Source: Xenophilus arseniciresistens
Lineage (GTDB): Bacteria; Pseudomonadota; Gammaproteobacteria; Burkholderiales; Burkholderiaceae_C
Length of the DNA: 64,000 bases
Direction: 5' to 3'
Assembly: GCF_028023875.1 (NCBI RefSeq)
Contig: NZ_JAQIPB010000009.1
Location: forward strand, 62,001-126,000
A program made the translations under genes and the position numbers. A model generated the notes under the pieces. The model had not been told where the DNA came from, ran no database searches, and saw nothing but the letters and a program-made list of their open reading frames with translations. Shown here piece by piece: positions 1 through 12,095 of the stretch (position 1 is its first letter; every line of letters starts with the position of its first letter).

Positions 1-218
1 CCGCGCGCGTTCACGGCCTCGAAATGCAGCTTGGCCCCTGCATGCACCGCCCGGCCCGTGACGGCCTGCGGCCCGCTGAAGGGCGCGACCTGCGCGATCA
101 CCAGCGGATCGGCCGCCCGCGCCAGCGGCAGGCCCAGGCCTGACAGGGCCAGCCCGGCAACGAAGCGGCGACGCGTGCCGGCCGCGTCCAGGAGGGGAAA
201 GTTGTTCGGAGAGGTCAT
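1..218 (-). CDS. ABC transporter substrate-binding protein, N-terminal part (runs off left edge)
   Basis: Reading the minus strand from the ATG at 216-218 gives 72 residues that stay open to the window edge, so the gene is partial. The start shows a twin-arginine-like signal (RRRFVAGLALSGLGLPLARA), and the mature part begins with DPLVIAQVAPFSGPQAVTG. That opening is typical of LivJ/Peripla_BP_6 proteins, which bind amino acids, aromatic acids or related small molecules in the periplasm for an ABC importer. It lies 115 bp downstream of mrdA on the same strand. No permease is visible, so the ligand is unknown. The family call rests on only about 40 mature residues. Confidence 0.75.
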   Translation of the reverse strand, partial: MTSPNNFPLLDAAGTRRRFVAGLALSGLGLPLARAADPLVIAQVAPFSGPQAVTGRAVHAGAKLHFEAVNAR

Positions 219-333
219 CGCCGTGCTCTAGATGTAAGTTCAGCTGTGAAGATGCAATCAGCCGCACAGGATAGACGCGCTGGCGGCGCGCGGCCCTTTG
301 CGCTTTCTCCGGGCGTGAAGCGGGCCGTTTCTG

Positions 334-2304
334 CTAGGGCGCCGCAGCGGCGCCTTCCGGTGCGGGCCAGGCCATTTCGCTGGCCACCAGCGGCTTGCCG
401 ATGGGCGCGGCGGCCTTGCCCACGCGCACGGCCGCCATGTCCTGCTCGTTCGGGTACTGGTTGGCGAGCCAGTAGTCGAAGACCCGGCGCACGATGGGGG
501 CCGCATGGGCGGCACCGAAGCCCGCGTTCTCGACGATCACGGCCACGGCGATCTTCGGGTCTTCGGCCGGCGCAAAGGCCGCGAACAGCGAATGGTCGCG
601 CTGGTGCTCCTCGAGCAGCTTGGGGTTGTACTTGACGTTGCGCCCCAGGCTCACGGCCTGCGCGGTGCCGGTCTTGCCGGCCGAGGTGTAGGCGGCGCCC
701 GCAAACACGCGGGTGCCCGTGCCGCCCTTGTTCACGGCCACCAGGGCATTGCGGATCACGTCCACGTTCTTGGGCTTGTAGCCCAGGTTCTGGCCCGGCG
801 GCTGCTCGATCAGGCGCACCTCGCCCGTCACGGTGTTCTTGATGGCGCGGGCCAGGTGCGGCCGGTGGTGGATGCCGCCGTTGGCCAGCGTGGCCTCGGC
901 CAGCGCCAGCTGCAGCATGGTGAAGTTGTTGTAGCCCTGGCCGATGCCCAGCGACACGGTCTCGCCCGGGAACCAGCGCTGCTGCTCGGGCCGCCGGTAG
1001 GTGGCGCGCTTCCAGGCCATGCTGGGCAGCGTGCCGCGCACCTCGCCGTTGAGGTCGATGCCCGTGATCTGTCCGAAGCCCAGCGGCTTCATGAAGTCGT
1101 GGATGGCGTCCACGCCCATTTCGACGGCCAGCGAATAGAAGTAGGTGTTGCTCGAATGCTGGATGGCGCGGTGCATGTCCACCCCGCCCAGCCCGCCTTC
1201 GTGGCTGCGGAAGGTGTGGCCGCCGAAGGTGTAGAAGCCCGGGTCGTTCTGCACCACGTTGGCGGCGCGCTTGCCGGTTTCGAGCGCGGCCAGCCCCATG
1301 AAGGGCTTGTAGGTGGAGCCCGGCGGGTAGGTGCCGCGCAGCGCGCGGTTGAGCAGCGGCTTGTCGATGGATTCGTTGAGCGCCTGCCAGCTTTCGGTGT
1401 CGATGCCCTCCACAAAGAGGTTCGGGTCGAAGGTGGGCTTGGAGACGAAGGCCAGGATTTCGCCGGTGCGCGGATCGATGGCCACCAGCGCGCCGCGGCG
1501 CTCGCCGAACATCTCCTCCACCAGCCGCTGCAGCCGGATGTCCAGCGTGAGCATGACGGTGTCGCCCGGCGTGGCCGGGTGGCTGCCCAGGCGCCGCACG
1601 GCGCGCCCGCCGGCCGAGGTCTCCATCTGCTCCACGCCGGTCTGGCCGTGCAGCACCTTCTCGTAGCTCTGCTCGATGCCCAGCTTGCCGATGTAGTCGG
1701 TGCCCTTGTAGTTGGCCTGGTCCTCCTCGGGCCAGTCCTCCATCTGGGTCTTCTCGCGCTGGTTGATGCGGCCGATGTAGCCCAGCACATGCGCACCCAC
1801 TTCGCCCAGCGGGTAGTTGCGAAACAGCCGGGCCTTGATCTCCACGCCCGGAAAACGGTAGCGCTGGGCCGCGAAGCGTGCCACTTCCTCGTCGGTCAGG
1901 CGCGTGCGCAGCGGCACCGAGTCGAAGCTGCGCGAGTCCTCGCGCAGGCGCTTGAAGCGGCGCCGGTCGCGCGGCTGCACGTCCACGATCTCGGCCAGCT
2001 GGTCGATCACCTCGTCCAGGTTGCGGCCAGCCTGCGAGGGCGTGATCTCGAGCGTGTAGGCCGAATAGTTGGAGGCCAGCACCACGCCGTTGCGGTCCAG
2101 GATCAGGCCCCGGTTGGGCACCACCGGCACCACGGCCGTGCGGTTGCGTTCGGCGCGCTCGGCCAGTTCCTCGTGCTGCATCACCTGCAGGTAGTACAGG
2201 CGCGCACCGATCAGCCCGAAGGCGAAGAACACCACCAGCGCGATCACCACCACGCGCAGTCGCAATCGCGCGGTGTCGGCGGCGGCGTTGCGGATCTCGG
2301 TCAT
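334..2304 (-). CDS. mrdA: Penicillin-binding protein 2 (peptidoglycan transpeptidase)
   Basis: 656-residue class B penicillin-binding protein that crosslinks peptidoglycan during rod elongation. A single N-terminal membrane helix (about residues 15-38) anchors it in the inner membrane. The dimerisation domain follows, then the transpeptidase domain with the three signature motifs: STYK (active-site Ser near 330), SSN (near 383) and KTG (near 543). I chose the ATG at 2304 (MTEIRN); a longer reading upstream would add an arginine/cysteine-rich tail that overlaps mreD and looks non-coding. It is the last gene of mreB-mreC-mreD-mrdA, starting 7 bp after the mreD stop. The partner rodA, which often follows, is not next: a binding-protein gene is. 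Confidence 0.97.
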   Translation of the reverse strand: MTEIRNAAADTARLRLRVVVIALVVFFAFGLIGARLYYLQVMQHEELAERAERNRTAVVPVVPNRGLILDRNGVVLASNYSAYTLEITPSQAGRNLDEVIDQLAEIVDVQPRDRRRFKRLREDSRSFDSVPLRTRLTDEEVARFAAQRYRFPGVEIKARLFRNYPLGEVGAHVLGYIGRINQREKTQMEDWPEEDQANYKGTDYIGKLGIEQSYEKVLHGQTGVEQMETSAGGRAVRRLGSHPATPGDTVMLTLDIRLQRLVEEMFGERRGALVAIDPRTGEILAFVSKPTFDPNLFVEGIDTESWQALNESIDKPLLNRALRGTYPPGSTYKPFMGLAALETGKRAANVVQNDPGFYTFGGHTFRSHEGGLGGVDMHRAIQHSSNTYFYSLAVEMGVDAIHDFMKPLGFGQITGIDLNGEVRGTLPSMAWKRATYRRPEQQRWFPGETVSLGIGQGYNNFTMLQLALAEATLANGGIHHRPHLARAIKNTVTGEVRLIEQPPGQNLGYKPKNVDVIRNALVAVNKGGTGTRVFAGAAYTSAGKTGTAQAVSLGRNVKYNPKLLEEHQRDHSLFAAFAPAEDPKIAVAVIVENAGFGAAHAAPIVRRVFDYWLANQYPNEQDMAAVRVGKAAAPIGKPLVASEMAWPAPEGAAAAP

Positions 2305-2311
2305 CGGCGGC

Positions 2312-2833
2312 TCACAAGGGCCGGTTCTCGTCGGGCTCGGGCGCGCGGCGCTGGGGCGCCAGCAGCACCCAGGTGGCCAGCGGCCACAGCGCGCCCTCGG
2401 CCAGGGGCGCGACCAGCAGCATCCAGCCCGGGAAGGTGCCACCGGCCAGCATGCGGATGGCCAGCTCGATCAGGTGCGAGGCCACGAACATCGGCACCAG
2501 CTGCAGCCCCTGCGAAGGCACGCTGTACCACAGCAGCCGGCGGTGGACCATGATGGCGCAAAAGCTCAGCGTGGCGTAGCTCAGCGCATGCTGGCCCAGC
2601 AGGGCCGATTCATGCACGTCCATCACCAGTCCGAAGGCGAAGGCCGCGCCCAGGCCCACGCGCGCGGGCTGGTGCACGCTCCAGAACACGAGCACCAGCG
2701 CCAGCAGGTCGGGCATCCAGGCCGCACGGCCGAGCGGCACCATGTTCAGCAGCAGCGCCACCAGCAGGCTCACGCCGATGAACAGCGGGCTGACGGGCAG
2801 CAGCAGCTGCGCCTGGCCGGGACGCATGATCAT
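2312..2833 (-). CDS. mreD: Rod shape-determining protein MreD
   Basis: 173-residue, very hydrophobic inner-membrane protein with about five predicted membrane helices, matching the family's size and topology (LLVALLLNMVPLG, DLLALVLVFWSVH, GLVMDVHESALLG). MreD works with MreC, MreB, RodA and PBP2 in the elongasome. The start ATG overlaps the mreC stop in an ATGA arrangement (2830-2833), implying translational coupling. An internal ATG two codons later is an alternative start. The identification rests on hydrophobicity, size and position between mreC and mrdA, together with the conserved GLVMD segment. Confidence 0.93.
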   Translation of the reverse strand: MIMRPGQAQLLLPVSPLFIGVSLLVALLLNMVPLGRAAWMPDLLALVLVFWSVHQPARVGLGAAFAFGLVMDVHESALLGQHALSYATLSFCAIMVHRRLLWYSVPSQGLQLVPMFVASHLIELAIRMLAGGTFPGWMLLVAPLAEGALWPLATWVLLAPQRRAPEPDENRPL

Positions 2834-3792
2834 GGCGAGCCTCCGCGGCCGGGCCGCACCCATGGCGGCGGCTTGTGCGGCGCAGGCATGGGCGCCTTGG
2901 CCGCGGCCGGCGGGTGGGCCGCGCCCGCGTCGGTCGGCGCGGGCTGGCCCACGGGCGCCAGCACCATCACGTAGCGCGGCGACACGGTCTGCGCCAGGGG
3001 CTCGCACCAGATGCGCGCGAAGGCCGATTCGGCCCGGCGCTCGATGCGCGCCACGCGCGCCACCGGCATGCCCGCCGGGTAGACGCCGTCGACGCCGCTG
3101 GTGGCCAGCAGATCGCCTTCCTGCACATCGGCATGGGCCGAGGTGAAGCGCAGCTCCATGCCGCTGCCGCTCGCATCGCCAAAGGCCAGGCCGCGCGCGC
3201 CAGTGCGCGTGTTCTGCACCGGGATCGACAGCTCGCGGTCGACCACCAGCGTGGCTTCGCTGGAGAAAGGTTGGACCTGCGTGACCTGCCCCAGCACGCC
3301 GCGTTCGTCGATCACGGGCGAGCCGGCCACGATGCCCTGCGTCAACCCCTGGTCGAGCACCACCTTGCGCGTGTAGGGGTCGGCCGCGTCGAACAGCACT
3401 TCGGCCGCGCGCCCCGGCACGGGGGTCTTCTGCCGCAGCTCCAGCATGGCGCGCAAGCGGGCGTTCTCGCGCGCCAGCTCGTCGGCCTGGTTCGCGCGCT
3501 GCGACTGCAGGGCCATGGCGCGGCGCGCCTCGTCCTCGGCGCGCTGGGCGCTGCCGAGGTCTGCCAGGTAGCGGCGGGCGCCGATCACGCCCTCCACCGG
3601 CTTCATGGCCAGCCATTGCACCGGATAGAGCACCGCGCCCACGGCGGTGCGCAGCGGCTTGACCACGTCGAAGCGCGCATCGGCCACCATCAGGAACAGC
3701 GACAGGGCGCTGAAGAAGATCAGCCGCGACAGCGCCGACGGCCCCTGGTTGAAGAGGGGCGGAGCGGTTCGGTCGAGCGTGCCAAGCGGCAT
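2830..3792 (-). CDS. mreC: Rod shape-determining protein MreC
   Basis: 320-residue periplasmic scaffold protein that couples cytoplasmic MreB to PBP2. The order is a short cytoplasmic N-terminus, one membrane helix (about residues 23-40, FFSALSLFLMVADARF), a coiled coil (about 65-110, rich in Glu/Arg/Ala) and two beta domains. The C-terminal tail is rich in Pro and Ala and probably disordered. The start is placed at the ATG beginning MPLGTLDRTAPPLF; the reading frame can be extended to a TTG 33 bases upstream, but the ATG fits the family better. It sits 77 bp downstream of mreB and overlaps mreD by 4 bp. Confidence 0.95.
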   Translation of the reverse strand: MPLGTLDRTAPPLFNQGPSALSRLIFFSALSLFLMVADARFDVVKPLRTAVGAVLYPVQWLAMKPVEGVIGARRYLADLGSAQRAEDEARRAMALQSQRANQADELARENARLRAMLELRQKTPVPGRAAEVLFDAADPYTRKVVLDQGLTQGIVAGSPVIDERGVLGQVTQVQPFSSEATLVVDRELSIPVQNTRTGARGLAFGDASGSGMELRFTSAHADVQEGDLLATSGVDGVYPAGMPVARVARIERRAESAFARIWCEPLAQTVSPRYVMVLAPVGQPAPTDAGAAHPPAAAKAPMPAPHKPPPWVRPGRGGSP

Positions 3793-3869
3793 GAAAGCGT
3801 GAAAGGCTGGCAGGTCAGATGGCAAAACGCCGGCGCTGGGGCCGGCGACTTGCGTAGGCTAGCGCGAAC

Positions 3870-5175
<1,306 letters not shown>

Positions 5176-5471
5176 ATGGCTCTGAGCTCCTCCGACATCG
5201 CACGCATTGCCTCACTGGCAAGGTTGCAGCTGGCCCCTGAAGAAAGCGAGCGCATGCTTTCCCAGATCAACGGCTTTTTCGACCTCGCCCTGCGCCTGCA
5301 GGCCGTGGACACCACCGGCGTCGAGCCGCTGGCCCACCCCGTGGCGGCCATCGAGGACGTCACGCTGCGCCTGGCCCCCGACGTGGTGAGCGAGCGCGAC
5401 AACCGCAGCGCCAACCAGAAAAGCGCCCCGGCCGTGGAAGCCGGCCTGTTCCTGGTGCCCAAGGTGATCGA

Positions 5472-5475
<4 letters not shown>
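5176..5475 (+). CDS. gatC: Asp-tRNA(Asn)/Glu-tRNA(Gln) amidotransferase subunit C
   Basis: 99-residue small subunit of the GatCAB amidotransferase, which converts mischarged Glu-tRNA(Gln) and Asp-tRNA(Asn) to the correct amides. GatC bridges GatA and GatB. The sequence begins [19 protein letters not shown] and contains the helical segment and the conserved VxPLxHP-like stretch (VEPLAHP, about residues 55-61) expected for the family. I chose the ATG at 5176; an upstream start would add 20 basic residues not seen in the family. The stop overlaps the gatA ATG by 4 bp. Confidence 0.95.
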
Positions 5476-6965
<1,490 letters not shown>

Positions 6966-6967
6966 AC

Positions 6968-8461
6968 ATGAGCGAGACGACCATCAACACCTTCGCCGCC
7001 GCCCAGGAAGGCCGCCCCACGGGTCCGCTGGTGCAGGGCTATGAAGTCATCATCGGCTTCGAGACGCACGCGCAGCTCTCCACCGCGAGCAAGATCTTCA
7101 GCCGCGCCAGCACGGCCTTCGGCGCCGAGCCCAACACGCAGGCCTGCGCGGTCGATCTGGCGCTGCCCGGCACGCTGCCCGTGATGAACGAGGGCGCCGT
7201 GGAGCGCGCGATCAAGCTGGGCCTGGCACTGGGCTCGCACATCGCGCCGCGCAGCGTCTTCGCGCGCAAGAACTACTTCTACCCCGACCTGCCCAAGGGC
7301 TACCAGATCAGCCAGTACGAGATCCCGGTGGTGCAGGGCGGCAGCGTGAGCTTCTATCTGGGCGACGAGTTCAAAACCGTGCGCCTGGTGCGCGCGCACC
7401 TCGAGGAAGACGCGGGCAAGTCGCTGCACGAGGACTTCATCGGCCAGTCGGGCATCGACCTGAACCGCGCCGGCACGCCGCTGCTTGAAATCGTGACCGA
7501 GCCCGACATCCGCTCCACCGCAGAGGCCGTGGCCTATGCGAAGGAGCTGCACAAGATCGTGACCTGGATCGGCATCTGCGACGGCAACATGCAGGAAGGG
7601 TCCTTCCGCTGCGACGCCAACGTCTCGGTGCGCAAGCCCGGCCAGCCGCTGGGCACGCGGCGCGAGATCAAGAACCTCAACAGCTTCCGCTTCATGCAGC
7701 AGGCGATCGACTACGAGATCCGCTGGCAGATCGAGCAGATCGAGGACGGGCACGAGATCCAGCAGGCCACCGTGCTGTTCGACCCCGACACGGGCGAGAC
7801 GCGCGCCATGCGCACCAAGGAAGACGCAGCCGACTACCGCTACTTCCCCGACCCGGACCTGCCGCCGCTGGCCATTGCGGCGCAGTGGATCGAGCGCGTG
7901 AAGGCGCAGATGCCCGAGCTGCCGCGCGCGATGGCTGCGCGCTATGTGCGCGAGCATGGGCTGTCGGAATACGACGCGGCGCAGCTCACGCAGAGCCCCG
8001 CGCACGCGGCCTACTTCGAGGCCGCCGTGGCCGCGGGCGCCGCGCCCAAGCTGGCGAGCAACTGGCTGCAGGGCGAGATCTCCAAGCGCCTGAACGCGCA
8101 GGAGATGGCCATCGAGGCCGCACCGGTGTCGGCCGCGCAGCTGGCCGCGCTCATCGGCCGCATCGGCGACGGCACCATCTCCAATGCGGCCGCGCGCCAG
8201 GTCTTCGAGGCACTGTGGAGCGGCGAGGGCCAGGACGTGGACGCCGTCATCGAGGCCAAGGGCCTCAAGCAGATTCAAGATGCCGGCGCGATGGAAAAGA
8301 TCATCGACGAGGTGCTGGCGAAGAACGAGAAGAACATCGCCGAGTACCGCGCGGGCAAGGACAAGGCCTTCAACGCCCTGGTCGGCCAGGTGATGAAGGC
8401 CAGCGCGGGCAAGGCCAACCCGGCGCAGGTCAATGCGCTGCTCAAGCAGAAGCTGGGCTGA
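6968..8461 (+). CDS. gatB: Asp-tRNA(Asn)/Glu-tRNA(Gln) amidotransferase subunit B
   Basis: 497-residue subunit that phosphorylates and transamidates the aminoacyl end of the mischarged tRNA. The family opening [15 protein letters not shown] is at about residue 26, and [15 protein letters not shown] and [11 protein letters not shown] in the catalytic cradle are intact. The C-terminal third is the helical tRNA-binding YqeY-like tail ([19 protein letters not shown]). The start ATG lies 2 bp after the gatA stop. An upstream extension of the frame would run inside gatA and was rejected. The presence of gatCAB shows the host makes Gln-tRNA and/or Asn-tRNA indirectly. Confidence 0.97.
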   Translation: MSETTINTFAAAQEGRPTGPLVQGYEVIIGFETHAQLSTASKIFSRASTAFGAEPNTQACAVDLALPGTLPVMNEGAVERAIKLGLALGSHIAPRSVFARKNYFYPDLPKGYQISQYEIPVVQGGSVSFYLGDEFKTVRLVRAHLEEDAGKSLHEDFIGQSGIDLNRAGTPLLEIVTEPDIRSTAEAVAYAKELHKIVTWIGICDGNMQEGSFRCDANVSVRKPGQPLGTRREIKNLNSFRFMQQAIDYEIRWQIEQIEDGHEIQQATVLFDPDTGETRAMRTKEDAADYRYFPDPDLPPLAIAAQWIERVKAQMPELPRAMAARYVREHGLSEYDAAQLTQSPAHAAYFEAAVAAGAAPKLASNWLQGEISKRLNAQEMAIEAAPVSAAQLAALIGRIGDGTISNAAARQVFEALWSGEGQDVDAVIEAKGLKQIQDAGAMEKIIDEVLAKNEKNIAEYRAGKDKAFNALVGQVMKASAGKANPAQVNALLKQKLG

Positions 8462-8514
8462 AGAAGACGTCGAGGGCCGAGCGTCGGGCACGCGAGGCGC
8501 TCGACGCCGGGCGC

Positions 8515-9168
8515 TCAGCCTTTCCAGAGCCTGGTCAGCCGCGCGCGTTCCTCGTCGAAGCGCAGGTTCACGCGCCGCTTCTCGTCTTCCTGCTCGCGGA
8601 TGAAGCGGGTCTGCACCGCCACTGCCTTGTCGTTGTCGTCGACGCGCCGGCGCAGCGAGCTGGGCGCCTTGCCCGGGTCCTTGACGTAGAACTCCATTTC
8701 GCCGTCGATCAGCTTGCGCGCCGCGCCCAGCTCCACCAGCCGGCTGCGCGCAGCCTTGATCAGCTCGTCGATCTGCGCCAGCGTGTCCTGGCGTTCACGA
8801 TCGTGCGCTTCTGCGTTGGGATAGCGCACCAGCAGTGCGCGGTCGCGGCGCCGCTCTTCCTGGGCGCGCAGCGCGGCCTGCTGGGCTTCGCGCTGGCGCG
8901 CCTCGCGCGCGGCCTGCTCCTCGGCCGTCAGGGTGGGCTCGATGATGCGGCGCACGTTGCCGCCCGGGCTCAGCTCGCGCTGCTCGCGGTCGACGCAGGC
9001 CGCGATGGGCCGGTCGGAGGTGACGGTGCGGCCATTCGCGTCGACACAGACAAAGATGCTGCCGCTGTTGCTGCCGCCTGGCTGCTGCTGGGCCCACGCA
9101 CCCAGCGCGGCCACCGCGCCGCCGCCCAGCAGCAGGGCCGATCGCAGCAGGAGGGCAGCAGGCAGCAT
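8515..9168 (-). CDS. DUF4124-type exported protein
   Basis: 217-residue protein with an N-terminal signal peptide ending near AWAQ (residue 26). The mature part starts with a short fold (IFVCVDANGRTVTSDRPI, about 38-57) that matches the DUF4124 pattern of a small beta domain with the phrase 'DANGRTVxSDRP'. The rest is a long, highly charged helical region (Glu/Arg/Ala/Gln-rich, about 75-215), probably a coiled coil. Exported periplasmic location is inferred; the function is unknown. It reads toward gatB (convergent, 53-bp gap) and sits 36 bp downstream of pyrE, possibly cotranscribed. Confidence 0.8.
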   Translation of the reverse strand: MLPAALLLRSALLLGGGAVAALGAWAQQQPGGSNSGSIFVCVDANGRTVTSDRPIAACVDREQRELSPGGNVRRIIEPTLTAEEQAAREARQREAQQAALRAQEERRRDRALLVRYPNAEAHDRERQDTLAQIDELIKAARSRLVELGAARKLIDGEMEFYVKDPGKAPSSLRRRVDDNDKAVAVQTRFIREQEDEKRRVNLRFDEERARLTRLWKG

Positions 9169-9204
9169 GGGCGCGGACTCCTTGAGCGCGTGGGTGATCG
9201 TTCG

Positions 9205-9903
9205 TCAGGCCGCGCCGTAGCGCGTGCGGTAGGCCAGCACGCTGTCGCGGTGGGCCCGCAACGCATCCCCGGCGCGCTGTTCCAGATACTCTAGCAAGTC
9301 TGCCAGCGTGGCGATGGGCAGCACCTGCATGCCAAGCTGCTGGCGGACATATTGCACGGCGCTGTGCGGCACGTCCACGCCGTTCTCGGTCGCCATCTCC
9401 TGGCGGTCCAGCGCGATGGCCACGGCATGCGGCACTGCGCCGGCGGCGCGGATCAGCGCGATCGACTCGCGCACGGCGGTGCCGGCGGACATCACGTCAT
9501 CGATGATGAGCACGCGCCCGGCCAGCGGCGCGCCCACCAGCGAGCCGCCCTCGCCATGGTCCTTGGCTTCCTTGCGGTTGTAGGCAAAGGGCACGTTGCG
9601 GCCGCGCCGCGCCAGCTCGGCCGCCACCGTCGCGCCCAGCGGAATGCCCTTGTAGGCGGGGCCGAAGATCATGTCGAACTCGAGGCCCGACTCCAGCAAC
9701 CGCTGCGCATAGAAGCCGGCCAGGCGCAGGATGCTGGCGCCGTCGTTGAACAGGCCGGCATTGAAGAAGTAGGGGCTCATGCGCCCGGCCTTGGTCTTGA
9801 ACTCGCCAAAGCGCAGCACCTGCGCGTCGATGGCGAACTGCACGAAGTCCTGGGCCAGGGAGCTGGCCGGGGCGGCCTTGGAGGAGGAAGCGGCGAGAGC
9901 CAT
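9205..9903 (-). CDS. pyrE: Orotate phosphoribosyltransferase
   Basis: 232-residue cytoplasmic enzyme joining orotate to PRPP to form OMP in de novo pyrimidine synthesis. The PRPP-binding loop is clear (RVLIIDDVMSAGTAVRES, about residues 132-149), as are FNAGLFNDG and the flexible-loop region RKEAKDHGEGG. The length fits the family (about 210-230) with a small N-terminal extension of Ala and Ser residues. It stands alone, 79 bp downstream of lrgB on the same strand. It is biosynthetic and unrelated in direction to the N-heterocycle catabolic operon nearby. Confidence 0.97.
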   Translation of the reverse strand: MALAASSSKAAPASSLAQDFVQFAIDAQVLRFGEFKTKAGRMSPYFFNAGLFNDGASILRLAGFYAQRLLESGLEFDMIFGPAYKGIPLGATVAAELARRGRNVPFAYNRKEAKDHGEGGSLVGAPLAGRVLIIDDVMSAGTAVRESIALIRAAGAVPHAVAIALDRQEMATENGVDVPHSAVQYVRQQLGMQVLPIATLADLLEYLEQRAGDALRAHRDSVLAYRTRYGAA

Positions 9904-9982
9904 GGGCGAAGAATCCTTGGGAACTGGCGCCGGCGGCCTGCGCCAGCGGCTGAAAAACGGCCCGGATTCTAGGTCGCCGGGC

Positions 9983-10708
9983 TCAGCCGCGCAGCGGCCA
10001 CAGTGCCAGGATCAGCGGCACCAGCACCGTGGTGGCGATGCCGTTGAGCCCCATGGCAAGCGCCGCGAAGGCCCCGGCCGTGGGGCTGGCAGGCAGCTCG
10101 CGCGCCAGGCCGATGGCATGGGCCGTGAGGCCGGAGGCGAAGCCCCGCACCACCGGGTCGTGCACGCGCAAGAGCCGCATCACGGGCGGCGCGGCCACCG
10201 CGCCCACGATGCCCGTGATGGCCACCGCCACCGCCGTCAGCGAGGCCAGGCCGCCCGCCCGCTCGGCCACCGGCATGGCCACGGGCATGGTGGCCGACTT
10301 GGGCGCCAGCGAAGCCAGCGTCTCCCACGATCCGCCCAGCGCCCAGGCAATGCCCACGGCCGACACGATGGCCACCGAGCCGCCCACCAGCAGGGCCAGC
10401 AGCAGCGGCAGCCACAGCGCGCGCAGGCGGCCCCATTGCCGCACCAGCGGCACGGCCAGCGCCACGGTGGCCGGGCCGATCAGCAGGCTCAGCGGGCGCA
10501 CGCCTTCGGCATAGCTGCGGTAGTCGGTGCCGCTGGCCAGCAGCACGGCCACCACCACGGCCGTGCCCGTGAGCACCGGCAGCAGCAGGGGGTTGGCGCC
10601 CGCGCGCCGGTACAGCGCCAGCGCCGCAAGGTAGGTGCACAGGGTCAGGCTCAGCCACAGCACGGAAGACGCGGCCAGCGCCTGGCCCAGCGCGTTCACG
10701 GCCTCCAT
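9983..10708 (-). CDS. lrgB: LrgB/CidB-type membrane protein
   Basis: 241-residue polytopic membrane protein with six or more hydrophobic segments. It matches LrgB/YohK features: PLSLLIGPATVALAVPL near residue 70, KSATMPVAMPVAE near 140 and the C-terminal GLTAHAIGLARE. With LrgA it forms the antiholin-like pair that modulates murein hydrolase export or, in several bacteria, carries small carboxylates such as pyruvate or glycolate. Its ATG shares a base with the lrgA stop (TGATG at 10708), indicating coupled translation. The substrate cannot be told from sequence. Confidence 0.88.
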   Translation of the reverse strand: MEAVNALGQALAASSVLWLSLTLCTYLAALALYRRAGANPLLLPVLTGTAVVVAVLLASGTDYRSYAEGVRPLSLLIGPATVALAVPLVRQWGRLRALWLPLLLALLVGGSVAIVSAVGIAWALGGSWETLASLAPKSATMPVAMPVAERAGGLASLTAVAVAITGIVGAVAAPPVMRLLRVHDPVVRGFASGLTAHAIGLARELPASPTAGAFAALAMGLNGIATTVLVPLILALWPLRG

Positions 10709-11100
10709 CAGCGAGCCTCCTGCGGGGCAGTGGCCGCAGGCCCTTCGTGCGCCGCGGCATGGCCCATGCGCCGCAGCAGCCAGCGCAAGGTCAGCGCCGT
10801 GACGGCCAGCGTGATGACCGAGCCGGCCACGCTGGCGATCAGGAAGGGCTGCCACTCGCGCGCCACGCGCTCGAAGTGCAGCATCACGCCCGCCACCGAC
10901 GGCATGAACAGCAGCATCATGTGCGGCAGCAGCTTGTCGGCGCACTCGCCCAGCGCCTGCGGCACGCGGCCCAGCGCCAGCAGGCCGAGCAGCAGGAAGA
11001 TCAGGCCCAGCACGGCACCGGGCAGCGGCAGGCCGCAAAGGCGGGTCACCGCGTCGCCGGCCAGTTGGCACAGCAGCAGAAGGGCAAAGGCTTGGAGCAT
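10708..11100 (-). CDS. lrgA: CidA/LrgA-type holin-like membrane protein
   Basis: 130-residue protein with four predicted membrane helices and the family segments PLPGAVLGLIFLL and LLPHMMLLFMPSVAGVM. It is the small partner of LrgB. I placed the start at MLQAFALLLLCQL because the frame upstream (to 11211) is arginine-rich and unlike the family; an ATG at 11139 (MRRFRV) is an alternative. No strong ribosome site is visible for either. The gene is divergent from xth with about 150 bp between the starts. Confidence 0.85.
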   Translation of the reverse strand: MLQAFALLLLCQLAGDAVTRLCGLPLPGAVLGLIFLLLGLLALGRVPQALGECADKLLPHMMLLFMPSVAGVMLHFERVAREWQPFLIASVAGSVITLAVTALTLRWLLRRMGHAAAHEGPAATAPQEAR

Positions 11101-11252
11101 GGGCAAGGCGGGCCGGGCGCAGACGCGAAAGCGCCGCATGGTAGGCCGTCGGGCCGCGGCCTGCCGGCCTGGGTGTACTGCGCGGCGGCAGGCACCGGCA
11201 GGCACCGGCACAATGGGCGCCCTTCAGATTGCCGCCCGCCGCTTCTTCTTCG

Positions 11253-12071
11253 ATGTCGACCTCCCGCCTCACCAAGATCACCAGCCTCAACCTCAACGGC
11301 CTGCGCTCGGCCAGCACCAAGGGCGTGGCCGACTGGGTGGCGCAGACCGCGCCCGACTGCATCTGCATGCAGGAAATCCGCGTGCAGGCCAGCGACGTGG
11401 TGGGCCGCTTCGAGGAAATGGCCGGCCTCAAGGGCCACTTCCACTTCGCAGAAAAGAAGGGCTATGCCGGCACCGCCATCTACACCCGCCACGAACCCAG
11501 CGAGGTGGTGGTGGGCTGGGGCGACACCGAGTTCGATGCCGAGGGCCGCTACCTGGAACTGCGCTTCGACCGGCCGGGCCGCAAGCTCTCCATCATCAGC
11601 AGCTACTTCCCCAGCGGCAGCTCGGGCGAGGAGCGCCAGGCCGCCAAGTTCCGTTTCCTGGCGGGCTTCTTCCCCTACCTGACCCGGCTCAAGCAGGAGC
11701 GCGAGTTCATCCTCTGCGGCGACCTGAACATCGCGCACAGGGAAGCCGACCTCAAGAACTGGAAGGGCAACCAGAAGAACAGCGGCTTCCTGCCCGAGGA
11801 ACGCGCCTGGATGACGCGGCTGCTGGATGCGGGCGCGGACGGCGCCGGCCTGGTGGACGTGTACCGCCACCTCAAGCCCGACACCACCGACGCCTGCTAC
11901 ACCTGGTGGAGCAACCGCGGCCAGGCCTATGCAAAGAACGTGGGCTGGCGCCTGGACTACCACCTGGCCACGCCGGCCCTGGCGCAACTGGCGCGCAGCG
12001 AAGAGATCTACAAGACCGTGAAGTTCAGCGACCACGCGCCGATCACGGTGGAGTACGAGTTCGGCATCTGA
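11253..12071 (+). CDS. xth: Exodeoxyribonuclease III / AP endonuclease
   Basis: 272-residue Mg-dependent endonuclease/exonuclease/phosphatase-fold enzyme that cuts DNA 5' to abasic sites in base-excision repair. The metal and catalytic motifs are intact: NLNGLRSA near residue 14, MQEIRV (metal Glu near 38), CGDLNIAH (Asp/Asn near 160) and the C-terminal SDHAPITVEYEF. The start is the ATG beginning MSTSRLTKI; a TTG 24 bases upstream is in frame but less likely. It is followed 24 bp later by the YebC gene, so the two may be cotranscribed. Confidence 0.96.
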   Translation: MSTSRLTKITSLNLNGLRSASTKGVADWVAQTAPDCICMQEIRVQASDVVGRFEEMAGLKGHFHFAEKKGYAGTAIYTRHEPSEVVVGWGDTEFDAEGRYLELRFDRPGRKLSIISSYFPSGSSGEERQAAKFRFLAGFFPYLTRLKQEREFILCGDLNIAHREADLKNWKGNQKNSGFLPEERAWMTRLLDAGADGAGLVDVYRHLKPDTTDACYTWWSNRGQAYAKNVGWRLDYHLATPALAQLARSEEIYKTVKFSDHAPITVEYEFGI

Positions 12072-12095
12072 GACGCACAGCACAAGGAGAAGGAC

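Noticed and set aside
505-2553. Long plus-strand open frame opposite mrdA
   Set aside because: GC-rich shadow with His/Arg/Gly-rich, low-complexity translation; mrdA on the minus strand has complete motifs.
8468-8506. Inverted repeat CGTCGAG/CTCGACG between gatB and the DUF4124 gene as terminator
   Set aside because: Loop of 25 bases and no T-run on either strand; too weak to call.
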